64,000 nucleotides of DNA from Bacteroides congonensis (GTDB lineage Bacteria > Bacteroidota > Bacteroidia > Bacteroidales > Bacteroidaceae). Made by a program: the position numbers and the translations under genes. Location of the stretch: assembly GCF_900130125.1 (NCBI RefSeq), contig NZ_FQXY01000009.1, forward strand, positions 1,031,760 to 1,095,759. The letters run 5' to 3'. Position 1 is the first letter of the stretch; every line of letters starts with the position of its first letter. Below are positions 51,110-59,441 of this stretch, piece by piece. Under the pieces are notes generated by a model. It was given only the letters and a program-made list of their open reading frames with translations. It did no database searches and was not told where the DNA came from.

Positions 51110-54100
51110 ATGAAAAAGAAAAGCAAAATCATCTCAGGTGTATGCATCGTTGCTGCGGCTCTGATAGGAATATCCGTATGGAATACCTGGTTCAGCGCTA
51201 CAAAGATTGCCTTTGTCAACTTCCAGACCATACAACAGGGAAGCATCTCGAAAGCCAACGATAACTCATCCGTCAAACTTAGTGAAGTATCTCTCGACAA
51301 CCTCGACCGCCTGGCAAGTTATGACATGGTATTTGTCAACGGCATGGGCTTGCGCATTGTCGAAGAGCAGCGTCAGCAAATACAGCAGGCGGCCGACAAA
51401 GGCGTACCTATATATACTTCCATGGCAACGAATCCCGCCAATAATATTTGTAACCTTGACAGCGTGCAGCAGAATCTGATACGCGGCTACCTGACGAACG
51501 GCGGGAAAACCAACTACCGGAACATGCTGAACTATATCCGCAAAGCGATTGACGGGAAAGTATCTTCCATACAGGAAGTGGAAGCCCCTGTGGAAAGACT
51601 GAGCGATATGCTGTATCATGCCGGACTTACAAATCCCGATGATGAACTGGAATTTCTCTCTGTCGCAGACTACGAGAAATTCATGAAGGAAAACAACCTG
51701 TATAAAGAGGATGCAAAGAAAATTATGATTACCGGACAAATGGCGGATGCCACCGGATTGATTGAAGCTCTCGAGAAAGAAGGCTACAATGTTTATCCTG
51801 TCCAGTCAATGACAAGATTTATGTCTTTCATTGATGAAATAGAGCCGAATGCTATCATCAACATGGCTCACGGACGTATGGGCGACAAAATGGTGGATTA
51901 CCTGAAAGCAAAGAATATCCTGCTGTTTGCTCCGCTCACCATCAACAGCCTTGTAGATGAATGGGAAAAAGACCCGATGGGAATGGCAGGCGGATTCATG
52001 TCGCAAAGCATCGTAACCCCGGAAATCGACGGTGCGGTTCGTCCTTTTGCATTATTCGCACAGTACGAAGATGAAGAAGGACTGCGCCATTCTTACGCTG
52101 TCCCCGAACGCTTGAAGACTTTCGTTTCTACGATAAACAATTACCTGAATCTGAATGCCAAGCCGAATAATGAGAAAAAGGTTGCCATCTACTATTACAA
52201 AGGCCCCGGACAAAACGCACTGACCGCTGCCGGAATGGAAGTGGTTCCTTCTCTTTATAATCTTCTAGTCCGTATGAAACAAGAAGGATACAACATCTCC
52301 AATCTGCCTGCCAATGCTGAAGAATTAGGTAAGATGATACAGGCACAAGGAGCTGTTTTCAATACTTATGCCGAAGGGGCCTTCAATGAATTCATGCAGA
52401 ACGGACACCCCGAGCTGATAACCAAAGAAGAATACGAAAGTTGGGTGGAAGAATCGCTCCGTCCGGAGAAATACAAAGAAGTAGTGGATGCTTTCGGTGA
52501 GTTCCCCGGAAATTACATGGTGACTCCCGACGGCAAACTGGGCATCGCCCGCCTGCAATTCGGAAATGTTGTCCTGTTGCCGCAAAATGCTGCCGGAAGC
52601 GGTGATAACTCTTTTCAGGTGGTGCACGGCACGGATATGGCTCCGCCGCATACATATGTCGCTTCTTACCTATGGATGCAACATGGCTTCAAAGCTGACG
52701 CTCTGATTCATTTCGGTACGCACGGCAGCCTTGAATTTACCCCGAGAAAACAAGTGGCATTGTGCAGCAATGACTGGCCCGACCGCCTGGTAGGTGCAGT
52801 GCCTCACTTCTATATCTATTCTATCGGTAATGTAGGAGAAAGCATGATGGCTAAACGCCGCTCTTATGCAACGGTACAGTCTTACCTCACCCCTCCCTTC
52901 CTCGAAAGCAGTGTACGCGGCATCTACCGGGAACTGATGGAAAAAATTAAAATCTATAATAACTCGCAGAAAGAGAATAAAGACCCGGAATCACTGGCTG
53001 TCAAGACGTTGACCGTGAGAATGGGTATTCATCGTGATTTGGGTTTGGACAGCATTGCCAACAAACCTTATACAGAAGATGAAATCGCCCGCGTAGAGAA
53101 TTTCGCAGAGGAACTGGCTACGGAGAAAATTACCGGACAGCTCTATACAATGGGAGTTCCATACGAACCGGAACGAATCACTTCTTCTGTCTATGCGATG
53201 GCGACAGAACCGATTGCTTACAGCCTTTTGGCTCTCGACAAGCAGCGTGGAAAAGCTACGGATGCTGTCAACAAGCACCGTAGTCTCTTTACACAACAAT
53301 ACCTGACTCCTGCCCGTCTGCTAGTAGAAAGACTAATGGCTAATCCTGCATTAGCTACGGACGAACTCATCTGCCGTACTGCCGGAATCACACCGCAGGA
53401 ACTGGCTAAAGCACGTCAGATAGAAGCCGACCGCAATGCCCCGAAAGGCATGATGGCTATGATGATGGCTGCAACAGATAAAAAGGAAAAGACGCAAGGC
53501 ATGGCAGCCATGATGGCAGCTATGGGACAGGCTCCAAAAGAATATAGCAAGGAAGAAGTGGAATTCGCACTTGCAATAGCCGAAGTGGAACGTACCATCA
53601 AGAATGTAGGCAACTATAAGAATGCACTTCTGACAAGTCCCGAAAAGGAGCTTGGCAGTCTGATTAACGCATTGAATGGCGGCTACACCGCTCCTACTCC
53701 GGGCGGTGACCCGATTGCCAATCCGAACACATTACCTACGGGACGTAACATGTATGCCATCAATGCCGAAGCAACTCCTACGGAGTCTGCATGGGAAAAG
53801 GGTATCGCTCTTGCCAAACAGACGATTGATACTTACAAACAACGTCACAACGATTCCATACCACGTAAGGTAAGCTACACGTTATGGTCATCCGAATTTA
53901 TAGAGACAGGCGGTGCTACTATTGCACAAGTTCTTTATATGCTGGGCGTAGAGCCTGTACGTGATGCCTTCGGTCGTGTCAGTGATTTGAAGCTGATTCC
54001 TTCCGCAGAGTTGGGACGTCCGCGCATTGATGTAGTAGTGCAGACTTCCGGACAACTCCGTGACCTTGCCGCTTCGCGCCTGTTCCTTATCAACCGGGCA

Positions 54101-55240
54101 GTAGGAATGGCTGCCGCCGCGAAAGATGACAAGTTTGAAAATCAGGTTGCTGCCAGTGTGGTCGAAGCCGAACGCGTACTAACGGAAAAAGGACTAAGCC
54201 CGAAAGATGCCCGTGAAATATCTACATTCCGTGTATTCGGTGGAGCTAACGGTTCGTATGGTTCGGGTATTCAGGAAATGGTGGAAGCCGGTGACCGTTG
54301 GGAAAATGAATCGGAAATCGCCGCCACTTATCTCAATAATATGGGAGCCTATTATGGTAGCGAGAAGAATTGGGAAGCCTTTCAGAAATTTGCTTTCGAA
54401 GCTGCATTAACCCGTACGGATGTCGTAGTTCAGCCCCGCCAAAGCAATACATGGGGAGCTTTAAGCCTTGACCATGTTTATGAATTTATGGGTGGAATGA
54501 ACCTTGCGGTGCGGAATGTAACCGGCAAAGACCCTGATGCCTATCTTAGCGACTACCGCAACCGCAACAATATGAAGATGCAGGAGCTTAAAGAAGCCAT
54601 CGGAGTAGAAAGCCGTACAACGATTCTGAATCCTGCGTATATCAAAGAGAAGATGAAAGGCGGAGCTTCCTCAGCCAGTGAGTTTGCGGAAGTTATCACC
54701 AATACATACGGATGGAACGTGATGAAACCTGCCGCCATCGACAAGGAGCTGTGGGATAACATTTATAATGTATATGTAAAGGACGAACTCAACCTGGGAG
54801 TAAAGAAATACTTTGAGCAACAGAACCCTGCCGCTCTGGAAGAAATGACAGCCGTTATGCTGGAAAGTGTCCGCAAAGGGTTGTGGAAAGCAAGCGAGGA
54901 ACAAGTAGCAGAATTGAGCAAATTACACACGGAAATAGTAAATACCTATCGTCCGTCCTGTTCGGGATTTGTCTGTGACAATGCAAAACTCCGCGATTTC
55001 ATCGCTTCAAACTCCAACGCACAAACTGCCGCGCAGTATAAAGAGAGCATCTCCAAAATCCGCGAAGCTAAAACAAGCGGAGATGATAAAGGAATGTTCA
55101 TGAAAAAAGAAGAGATGAATCAGGCAGCGGAGCAACAGACAAATACATTGAGCAATGTAGCCGTCGGCATCGCCGTTATCATCGTTATACTTGCCTTGAT
55201 ACTCTTTGTACGCAAACGCCGTAAAAACAGTCAGGCATGA
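51110..55240 (+). CDS. hmuS: HmuS: membrane-anchored CobN/BchH-like haem dechelatase
   Basis: A 1376-residue protein with an N-terminal helix (about 5-25) and a C-terminal helix followed by a basic tail (VAVGIAVIIVILALILFVRKRRKN). The large region between is the CobN/magnesium-chelatase H type (HFGTHGSLEFTPRKQVAL, RNMYAINAEATPTESAWEKG, GSYGSGIQEMVEAGDRW, QSNTWGALSLDHVYEFMGGM). CobN and BchH insert metals; HmuS relatives in haem operons work in the opposite direction and remove iron from haem, which has been reported for Bacteroides HmuS. The two anchors place it in the inner membrane with the catalytic mass probably in the periplasm. No ChlI/ChlD ATPase partners are nearby. Confidence 0.9.
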   Translation: MKKKSKIISGVCIVAAALIGISVWNTWFSATKIAFVNFQTIQQGSISKANDNSSVKLSEVSLDNLDRLASYDMVFVNGMGLRIVEEQRQQIQQAADKGVPIYTSMATNPANNICNLDSVQQNLIRGYLTNGGKTNYRNMLNYIRKAIDGKVSSIQEVEAPVERLSDMLYHAGLTNPDDELEFLSVADYEKFMKENNLYKEDAKKIMITGQMADATGLIEALEKEGYNVYPVQSMTRFMSFIDEIEPNAIINMAHGRMGDKMVDYLKAKNILLFAPLTINSLVDEWEKDPMGMAGGFMSQSIVTPEIDGAVRPFALFAQYEDEEGLRHSYAVPERLKTFVSTINNYLNLNAKPNNEKKVAIYYYKGPGQNALTAAGMEVVPSLYNLLVRMKQEGYNISNLPANAEELGKMIQAQGAVFNTYAEGAFNEFMQNGHPELITKEEYESWVEESLRPEKYKEVVDAFGEFPGNYMVTPDGKLGIARLQFGNVVLLPQNAAGSGDNSFQVVHGTDMAPPHTYVASYLWMQHGFKADALIHFGTHGSLEFTPRKQVALCSNDWPDRLVGAVPHFYIYSIGNVGESMMAKRRSYATVQSYLTPPFLESSVRGIYRELMEKIKIYNNSQKENKDPESLAVKTLTVRMGIHRDLGLDSIANKPYTEDEIARVENFAEELATEKITGQLYTMGVPYEPERITSSVYAMATEPIAYSLLALDKQRGKATDAVNKHRSLFTQQYLTPARLLVERLMANPALATDELICRTAGITPQELAKARQIEADRNAPKGMMAMMMAATDKKEKTQGMAAMMAAMGQAPKEYSKEEVEFALAIAEVERTIKNVGNYKNALLTSPEKELGSLINALNGGYTAPTPGGDPIANPNTLPTGRNMYAINAEATPTESAWEKGIALAKQTIDTYKQRHNDSIPRKVSYTLWSSEFIETGGATIAQVLYMLGVEPVRDAFGRVSDLKLIPSAELGRPRIDVVVQTSGQLRDLAASRLFLINRAVGMAAAAKDDKFENQVAASVVEAERVLTEKGLSPKDAREISTFRVFGGANGSYGSGIQEMVEAGDRWENESEIAATYLNNMGAYYGSEKNWEAFQKFAFEAALTRTDVVVQPRQSNTWGALSLDHVYEFMGGMNLAVRNVTGKDPDAYLSDYRNRNNMKMQELKEAIGVESRTTILNPAYIKEKMKGGASSASEFAEVITNTYGWNVMKPAAIDKELWDNIYNVYVKDELNLGVKKYFEQQNPAALEEMTAVMLESVRKGLWKASEEQVAELSKLHTEIVNTYRPSCSGFVCDNAKLRDFIASNSNAQTAAQYKESISKIREAKTSGDDKGMFMKKEEMNQAAEQQTNTLSNVAVGIAVIIVILALILFVRKRRKNSQA

Positions 55241-55292
55241 ATCAAAAACCGGTAATTTAGATTTTGTAATCAGTAACTTGTAATGAACAATA

Positions 55293-55985
55293 ATGGATAC
55301 AGTTGTCCTTGTACTTATGCTTCTTACAGCATTTAATTTTCTGTTGAAGCAAACGTTTTGGAAAGCAATAGCGGTGGGAGTTATCGCCGCTATCTGCGCT
55401 GTGTTTGGCGGATGGATGTGGCCGTATGCCATCGAACAGTCGAAATCACAGATAGCCGACTGGCTTGGTAACCAGCCTTTGATGCTGGATACATCTGTGA
55501 TTCTAAGTATTGAGGTCTGCATACAAATGACGTATGCCATGCTGGCTGTCCACGTAGCCAATGACTATCCGGTCAAGCCGCGCATGATAGTGATGTACCG
55601 TTTCCTTCGCTGGTTTCCGGGAGTATTGATTTTCCCGGTTTTATTCAGTGGATTAGTCTATCTCATCTTCGCATTTCCCGGTATTTCTTTTCAAACGATA
55701 GCCTGGAGTTATGCCGCTTTCATACTGGTAGTAATACCGTGCGGAAGATACCTGCTACTCTACCTTCTGCCGGAAAAGGAACTGCGGTTAGAACTCTTCT
55801 TCCTGACCCATGCACTGGTAGCCATACTGGGTATTGTAGCCACTGTGAACGGAAAGACTTCAGCAGCAGGTGTCAGCGAGATAGACTGGAAAGCACTATC
55901 GGGCGTGACAGCTATCGCATTGACTGGCGGGGTCTTAGGGCTTATCTGGTGGAACATCCGCAGCAAACGAAAAGAAAAAGCATGA
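55293..55985 (+). CDS. hmuT: HmuT-like polytopic membrane protein
   Basis: A 230-residue protein with about seven hydrophobic helices and few charged loops, for example SVILSIEVCIQMTYAMLAVHVAND and YRFLRWFPGVLIFPVLFSGLVYL. The position directly after hmuS and before an ExbB-like gene matches hmuT of the hmuYRSTUV operon. It lacks a family name I can assign from motifs alone; a histidine (HVAND) and Arg-rich loops could take part in haem or tetrapyrrole contact. It is probably a partner of HmuS and HmuU in the inner membrane. The gap to hmuS is 52 bp. Confidence 0.72.
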   Translation: MDTVVLVLMLLTAFNFLLKQTFWKAIAVGVIAAICAVFGGWMWPYAIEQSKSQIADWLGNQPLMLDTSVILSIEVCIQMTYAMLAVHVANDYPVKPRMIVMYRFLRWFPGVLIFPVLFSGLVYLIFAFPGISFQTIAWSYAAFILVVIPCGRYLLLYLLPEKELRLELFFLTHALVAILGIVATVNGKTSAAGVSEIDWKALSGVTAIALTGGVLGLIWWNIRSKRKEKA

Positions 55986-56063
55986 ATAAATAAAGAAAAA
56001 AAGAAAGAAGAAACAACTTACGATACTTCAGTAACTTATTCACTTACTAAATAATCAATAACA

Positions 56064-56693
56064 ATGAACTACATATCAGATATATTGTATTGGATTTCTA
56101 CAGGATTGCTCGTTCCTGTCATCGTGTTATTAATCATCCTTTTCTGCCGTGCCATCTTACTTGTCGGCAGTTTCTACGGTCAATATTTATCTATCCGTAA
56201 AACAGAAGCTTTGCTTCGCAATGAGCTGGGCAAGTTAACGCTGGATACTGTTAGGGAACTGAGTTCCAAACTACCGGAGAAATCAAGGTCACTCGTTATC
56301 ATGTATATGCGTCAGATATTGGATGCCCGTGATACCCCGGCACAGGTACAGCGTTTGCTCGCTAACTTTGAAATCGCGGCCGACAAAGACCTTGCTATTT
56401 CCAAAACGCTGACAAAACTCGGGCCTATCCTGGGACTTATGGGAACACTAATTCCAATGGGCCCCGCCCTCGCAGGACTGGCAAGCGGTGATATCGCTTC
56501 CATGGCTTACAATATGCAGATAGCTTTCGCAACAACCGTAGTCGGACTGGTGGCAGGCGCGGTAGGTTTCCTCACACAACAAGTAAAACAACGATGGTAT
56601 TTGCAGGATATGACCAATCTCGAATTTATCTCCGAGTTACTCAATGAAAAGAGGAACGAAAAGAGAGACGACACTAAAACCACAGAGAAATGA
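56064..56693 (+). CDS. hmuU: HmuU: MotA/TolQ/ExbB proton-channel family protein
   Basis: A 209-residue membrane protein with three helices. The ExbB/TolQ signature is clear in LTKLGPILGLMGTLIPMGPALAGLA and MAYNMQIAFATTVVGLVAGAVGFLTQQV. Its family uses the proton gradient to drive work in the envelope; here the partner is the DUF2149 protein that overlaps its end by 4 bp (ATGA) and takes the place of ExbD. The pair would energise HmuS or the receptor, by inference. Confidence 0.9.
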   Translation: MNYISDILYWISTGLLVPVIVLLIILFCRAILLVGSFYGQYLSIRKTEALLRNELGKLTLDTVRELSSKLPEKSRSLVIMYMRQILDARDTPAQVQRLLANFEIAADKDLAISKTLTKLGPILGLMGTLIPMGPALAGLASGDIASMAYNMQIAFATTVVGLVAGAVGFLTQQVKQRWYLQDMTNLEFISELLNEKRNEKRDDTKTTEK

Positions 56694-57016
56694 AACACAA
56701 CTTATTACGAAAAGAAGAGGACACCGACCCAATCAGCGTAGTTTCAAACCTGTTCGACATTGCTATGGTTTTCGCTGTTGCCTTGATGGTGGCTCTTGTC
56801 AGCCGGTACAACATGACGGAAGTGTTTTCACAGGAAGACTTCACAATGGTGAAGAATCCCGGTAAGGAGAACATGGAAATTATCACCAAGGAAGGAGAAA
56901 AGATAAACCGTTATACTCCATCCGAAGAGCAGGATAAGAAGGAAGGGAAACGAGGCAAGAAAGTAGGTATTGCCTACGAACTGGATAATGGAGAGATTAT
57001 CTATGTGCCGGAATGA
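56690..57016 (+). CDS. hmuV: HmuV: DUF2149 ExbD-like partner
   Basis: A 108-residue protein with one helix (about 20-40: NLFDIAMVFAVALMVALVSRYN) that contains an aspartate (Asp23) like the proton-carrying Asp of ExbD/TolR, followed by a periplasmic tail rich in Lys/Glu. It matches DUF2149, found next to ExbB-like genes in HmuS operons. The start overlaps hmuU by ATGA, so they are translationally coupled. It is the last gene of the operon; a strong hairpin follows. Confidence 0.85.
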   Translation: MKHNLLRKEEDTDPISVVSNLFDIAMVFAVALMVALVSRYNMTEVFSQEDFTMVKNPGKENMEIITKEGEKINRYTPSEEQDKKEGKRGKKVGIAYELDNGEIIYVPE

Positions 57017-57062
57017 TTGAATATCCAAAGAGAGTGCATCAGACCTCTCTCCTTGACAAAAT

Positions 57063-57094
57063 CACCCCTGCTACAGATATCTGTGACAGGGGTG
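57063..57094. terminator. Bidirectional terminator between the hmu operon and the PUL
   Basis: CACCCCTG (57063-57070) pairs with CAGGGGTG (57087-57094) around the perfect ACAGAT/ATCTGT inner stem. It lies between the convergent hmuV and GH3 genes and is followed by GAATGTTT. Confidence 0.8.
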
Positions 57095-57134
57095 GAATGT
57101 TTCTTAGCGAAAAATAAGACCTGCAAAATGTGAA

Positions 57135-59441
57135 TCACAAACTCTCGTCTAATACAAAAGACTTCATCTGAACATCTCTACTATTAGGTCCTACCATAAT
57201 AGAGAACTTTCCTGATTCATACACATACTGTAAATCTGAATTATAATATTTCAGGTCATCCTTTGTTATGACAAACTTAACTTCACGCTTTTCTCCCTTT
57301 TTCAAGAATACTCGCTGGAAGCCTTTCAATTCTTTTATCGGACGAGCAATTTCAGCATATATATCGCGCAGATAAAGTTGTACGATTTCAGTTCCATCCG
57401 AATCCCCCTCATTGGCGACAGTCACCGAGACTGTCAGTTTCCCATCCTCCGGCAAAGTTTCCGTACTCAACTGCATATTGCTATAGGTAAAAGTCGTGTA
57501 ACTCAAGCCATATCCGAAAGGATAAAGAGGTTCATTACTCTCATCTAGATAGTTGCTGGCATAACGATTGAAGACATACGCGTCCGAATCGGGACGTCCT
57601 GTATTCAAATGATTATAATACAACGGAAGTTGCCCTACCGAACGAGGGAATGTAGTAGTCAGTTTCCCGCATGGAGATTTTTTTCCAAATAATACGTCGG
57701 CCACCGCATCCCCTGTCTCACTGCCGCCAAACCAGACATTCAGTATCGAGTGTACATGCGCATCCTCCCAGTTCAATATCAACGGACGTCCAGTAAACAG
57801 AAGAAGAACCACAGGTTTACCCGTTGCCACCAAAGCTTCCAACAAATCCCGTTGAGCATCGGGAATCATCGGATTGGTACGAGAAGCCGACTCCCCACTC
57901 ATCTCAGCACATTCACCCAAGGCAGCCAAAATAACATCCGCACGGGCAGCCGTCTGCAAGGCCTCACTCAGCAATTGCGAATTATCCCCCCGTTCTAACG
58001 AACGAAGACCGGTGGCAGCCTTTTCCTGTTCCGTATCATAACAGATATTACTTCCTTTCGCATACAATATCTCCGCTTCGTCCCCTACTGCCGACCGAAC
58101 GCCTTCAAGCAACGTCCCGTGACGGGAAGGAGTGCAAGTCATGCTCCACATGCCGCACATATTGTTGCGGGCGTCTGCCATCGGCCCTATCAAAGCAATC
58201 CGACCTTTCTTCTTCAAAGGAAGAAGATTATCCGTATTTTTCAACAGAACAAACGTTTCGGCAGCAATCTCTCGTGCCACAGCACGATGGGCAGTCGTAT
58301 ACAGCTCGTTTTCACCACGCAACGTATCGCAATATTTATAGGGGTAGGCAAACAAGCCCAATTTATACTTCGTTTCCAGCACACGCCTACACGCAGCATC
58401 AATCTGTTCTTCCGTCACTTTTCCTTCCGCCATAGACTCTCCTAACGTATTCAGGAAACCGCAGGAAACCATATCCATATCCGTACCCGCCAGCAAAGCA
58501 CGCGCAGCGGCTTCTTTCAAAGGAGCAACTCCGTGGGCATCCATCTCGCCCAACGCATAATAATCTGTCACCAATAATCCTCGAAATCCCCACTCATTTC
58601 GAAGCAAATCAGTCAGCAACCATCTGTTGGCAGTAGCCGGGACGCCATCCACAACATTAAAAGAACTCATAACACTGCCTGCACCTGCATCAACAGCGGC
58701 ACGATAGGGAGCAAGGTATTCGTTATACATACGCAGACGGCTCATATCAACCGTATTATAATCACGTCCCGACTCACTGGCCCCATAAAGAGCAAAATGT
58801 TTCACACAAGAAAGAATTTCATCTTTTCCCTGCATATTCTCTCCTTGGTAACCCCGTACATAGGCTTTTGCCAAAAGTGAGCCCAAGTACGGGTCTTCAC
58901 CATTGCTCTCTGCAATACGTCCCCAACGAGCATCCCGACAAATATCCACCATCGGGCTGAATGTCCAGTTTATACCATCTGCACTGGCTTCCACTGCAGA
59001 GATACGTGCCATCCGTTCGACAGCTAACGTATCCCAGCTACAAGAAAGAGCCAGCGGAATCGGGAACACGGTTTCATATCCGTGAATAACGTCGGCGCCT
59101 ACCAGCAGAGGAATCTTCAAACGGCTTTCTTCCATCGCAAGGCGTTGCAAGGCATATACCTTCTTCACCCCTTTCACGTTAAAGACGCCCCCAATCTCTT
59201 GATTACGTATCATCTCAGTCAATTCGCCACTCATGACAGCCCCCGTTACAAGGTCACCACCGGATGGCAAATTCAACTGCCCCAGTTTTTCACGAAGCGT
59301 CATCCGGCTCATCAAGCCGGTGACGAAAGCATTCATTTCAGTATCCTGTCCTCCGCCTGCCGGAGAACAGGAGAAGAACATCCATCCGCAGAGAATGCCA
59401 AGTATCAGTTTCGTTTTCCACATTTGCTTTTCTATCATCAT
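57135..59441 (-). CDS. GH3 beta-glucosidase (BglX-like) lipoprotein
   Basis: A 768-residue enzyme with a lipobox WMFFSC (Cys25). The GH3 N-terminal barrel has KLGQLNLPSGGD, the KHFALYGA acid/base-region motif and the nucleophile aspartate in LLVTDYYALGEMD; the alpha/beta sandwich and the fibronectin-III-like tail (ADVLFGKKSPCGKLTTTFPRS and KGEKREVKFVI) follow. This is the full BglX arrangement of about 760 residues. The start codon overlaps the stop of the preceding GH3 gene (ATGA), so they are coupled. It is the last gene of the PUL fragment. Activity is most likely on beta-linked glucosides, but GH3 linkage specificity cannot be read reliably. Confidence 0.92.
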   Translation of the reverse strand: MMIEKQMWKTKLILGILCGWMFFSCSPAGGGQDTEMNAFVTGLMSRMTLREKLGQLNLPSGGDLVTGAVMSGELTEMIRNQEIGGVFNVKGVKKVYALQRLAMEESRLKIPLLVGADVIHGYETVFPIPLALSCSWDTLAVERMARISAVEASADGINWTFSPMVDICRDARWGRIAESNGEDPYLGSLLAKAYVRGYQGENMQGKDEILSCVKHFALYGASESGRDYNTVDMSRLRMYNEYLAPYRAAVDAGAGSVMSSFNVVDGVPATANRWLLTDLLRNEWGFRGLLVTDYYALGEMDAHGVAPLKEAAARALLAGTDMDMVSCGFLNTLGESMAEGKVTEEQIDAACRRVLETKYKLGLFAYPYKYCDTLRGENELYTTAHRAVAREIAAETFVLLKNTDNLLPLKKKGRIALIGPMADARNNMCGMWSMTCTPSRHGTLLEGVRSAVGDEAEILYAKGSNICYDTEQEKAATGLRSLERGDNSQLLSEALQTAARADVILAALGECAEMSGESASRTNPMIPDAQRDLLEALVATGKPVVLLLFTGRPLILNWEDAHVHSILNVWFGGSETGDAVADVLFGKKSPCGKLTTTFPRSVGQLPLYYNHLNTGRPDSDAYVFNRYASNYLDESNEPLYPFGYGLSYTTFTYSNMQLSTETLPEDGKLTVSVTVANEGDSDGTEIVQLYLRDIYAEIARPIKELKGFQRVFLKKGEKREVKFVITKDDLKYYNSDLQYVYESGKFSIMVGPNSRDVQMKSFVLDESL

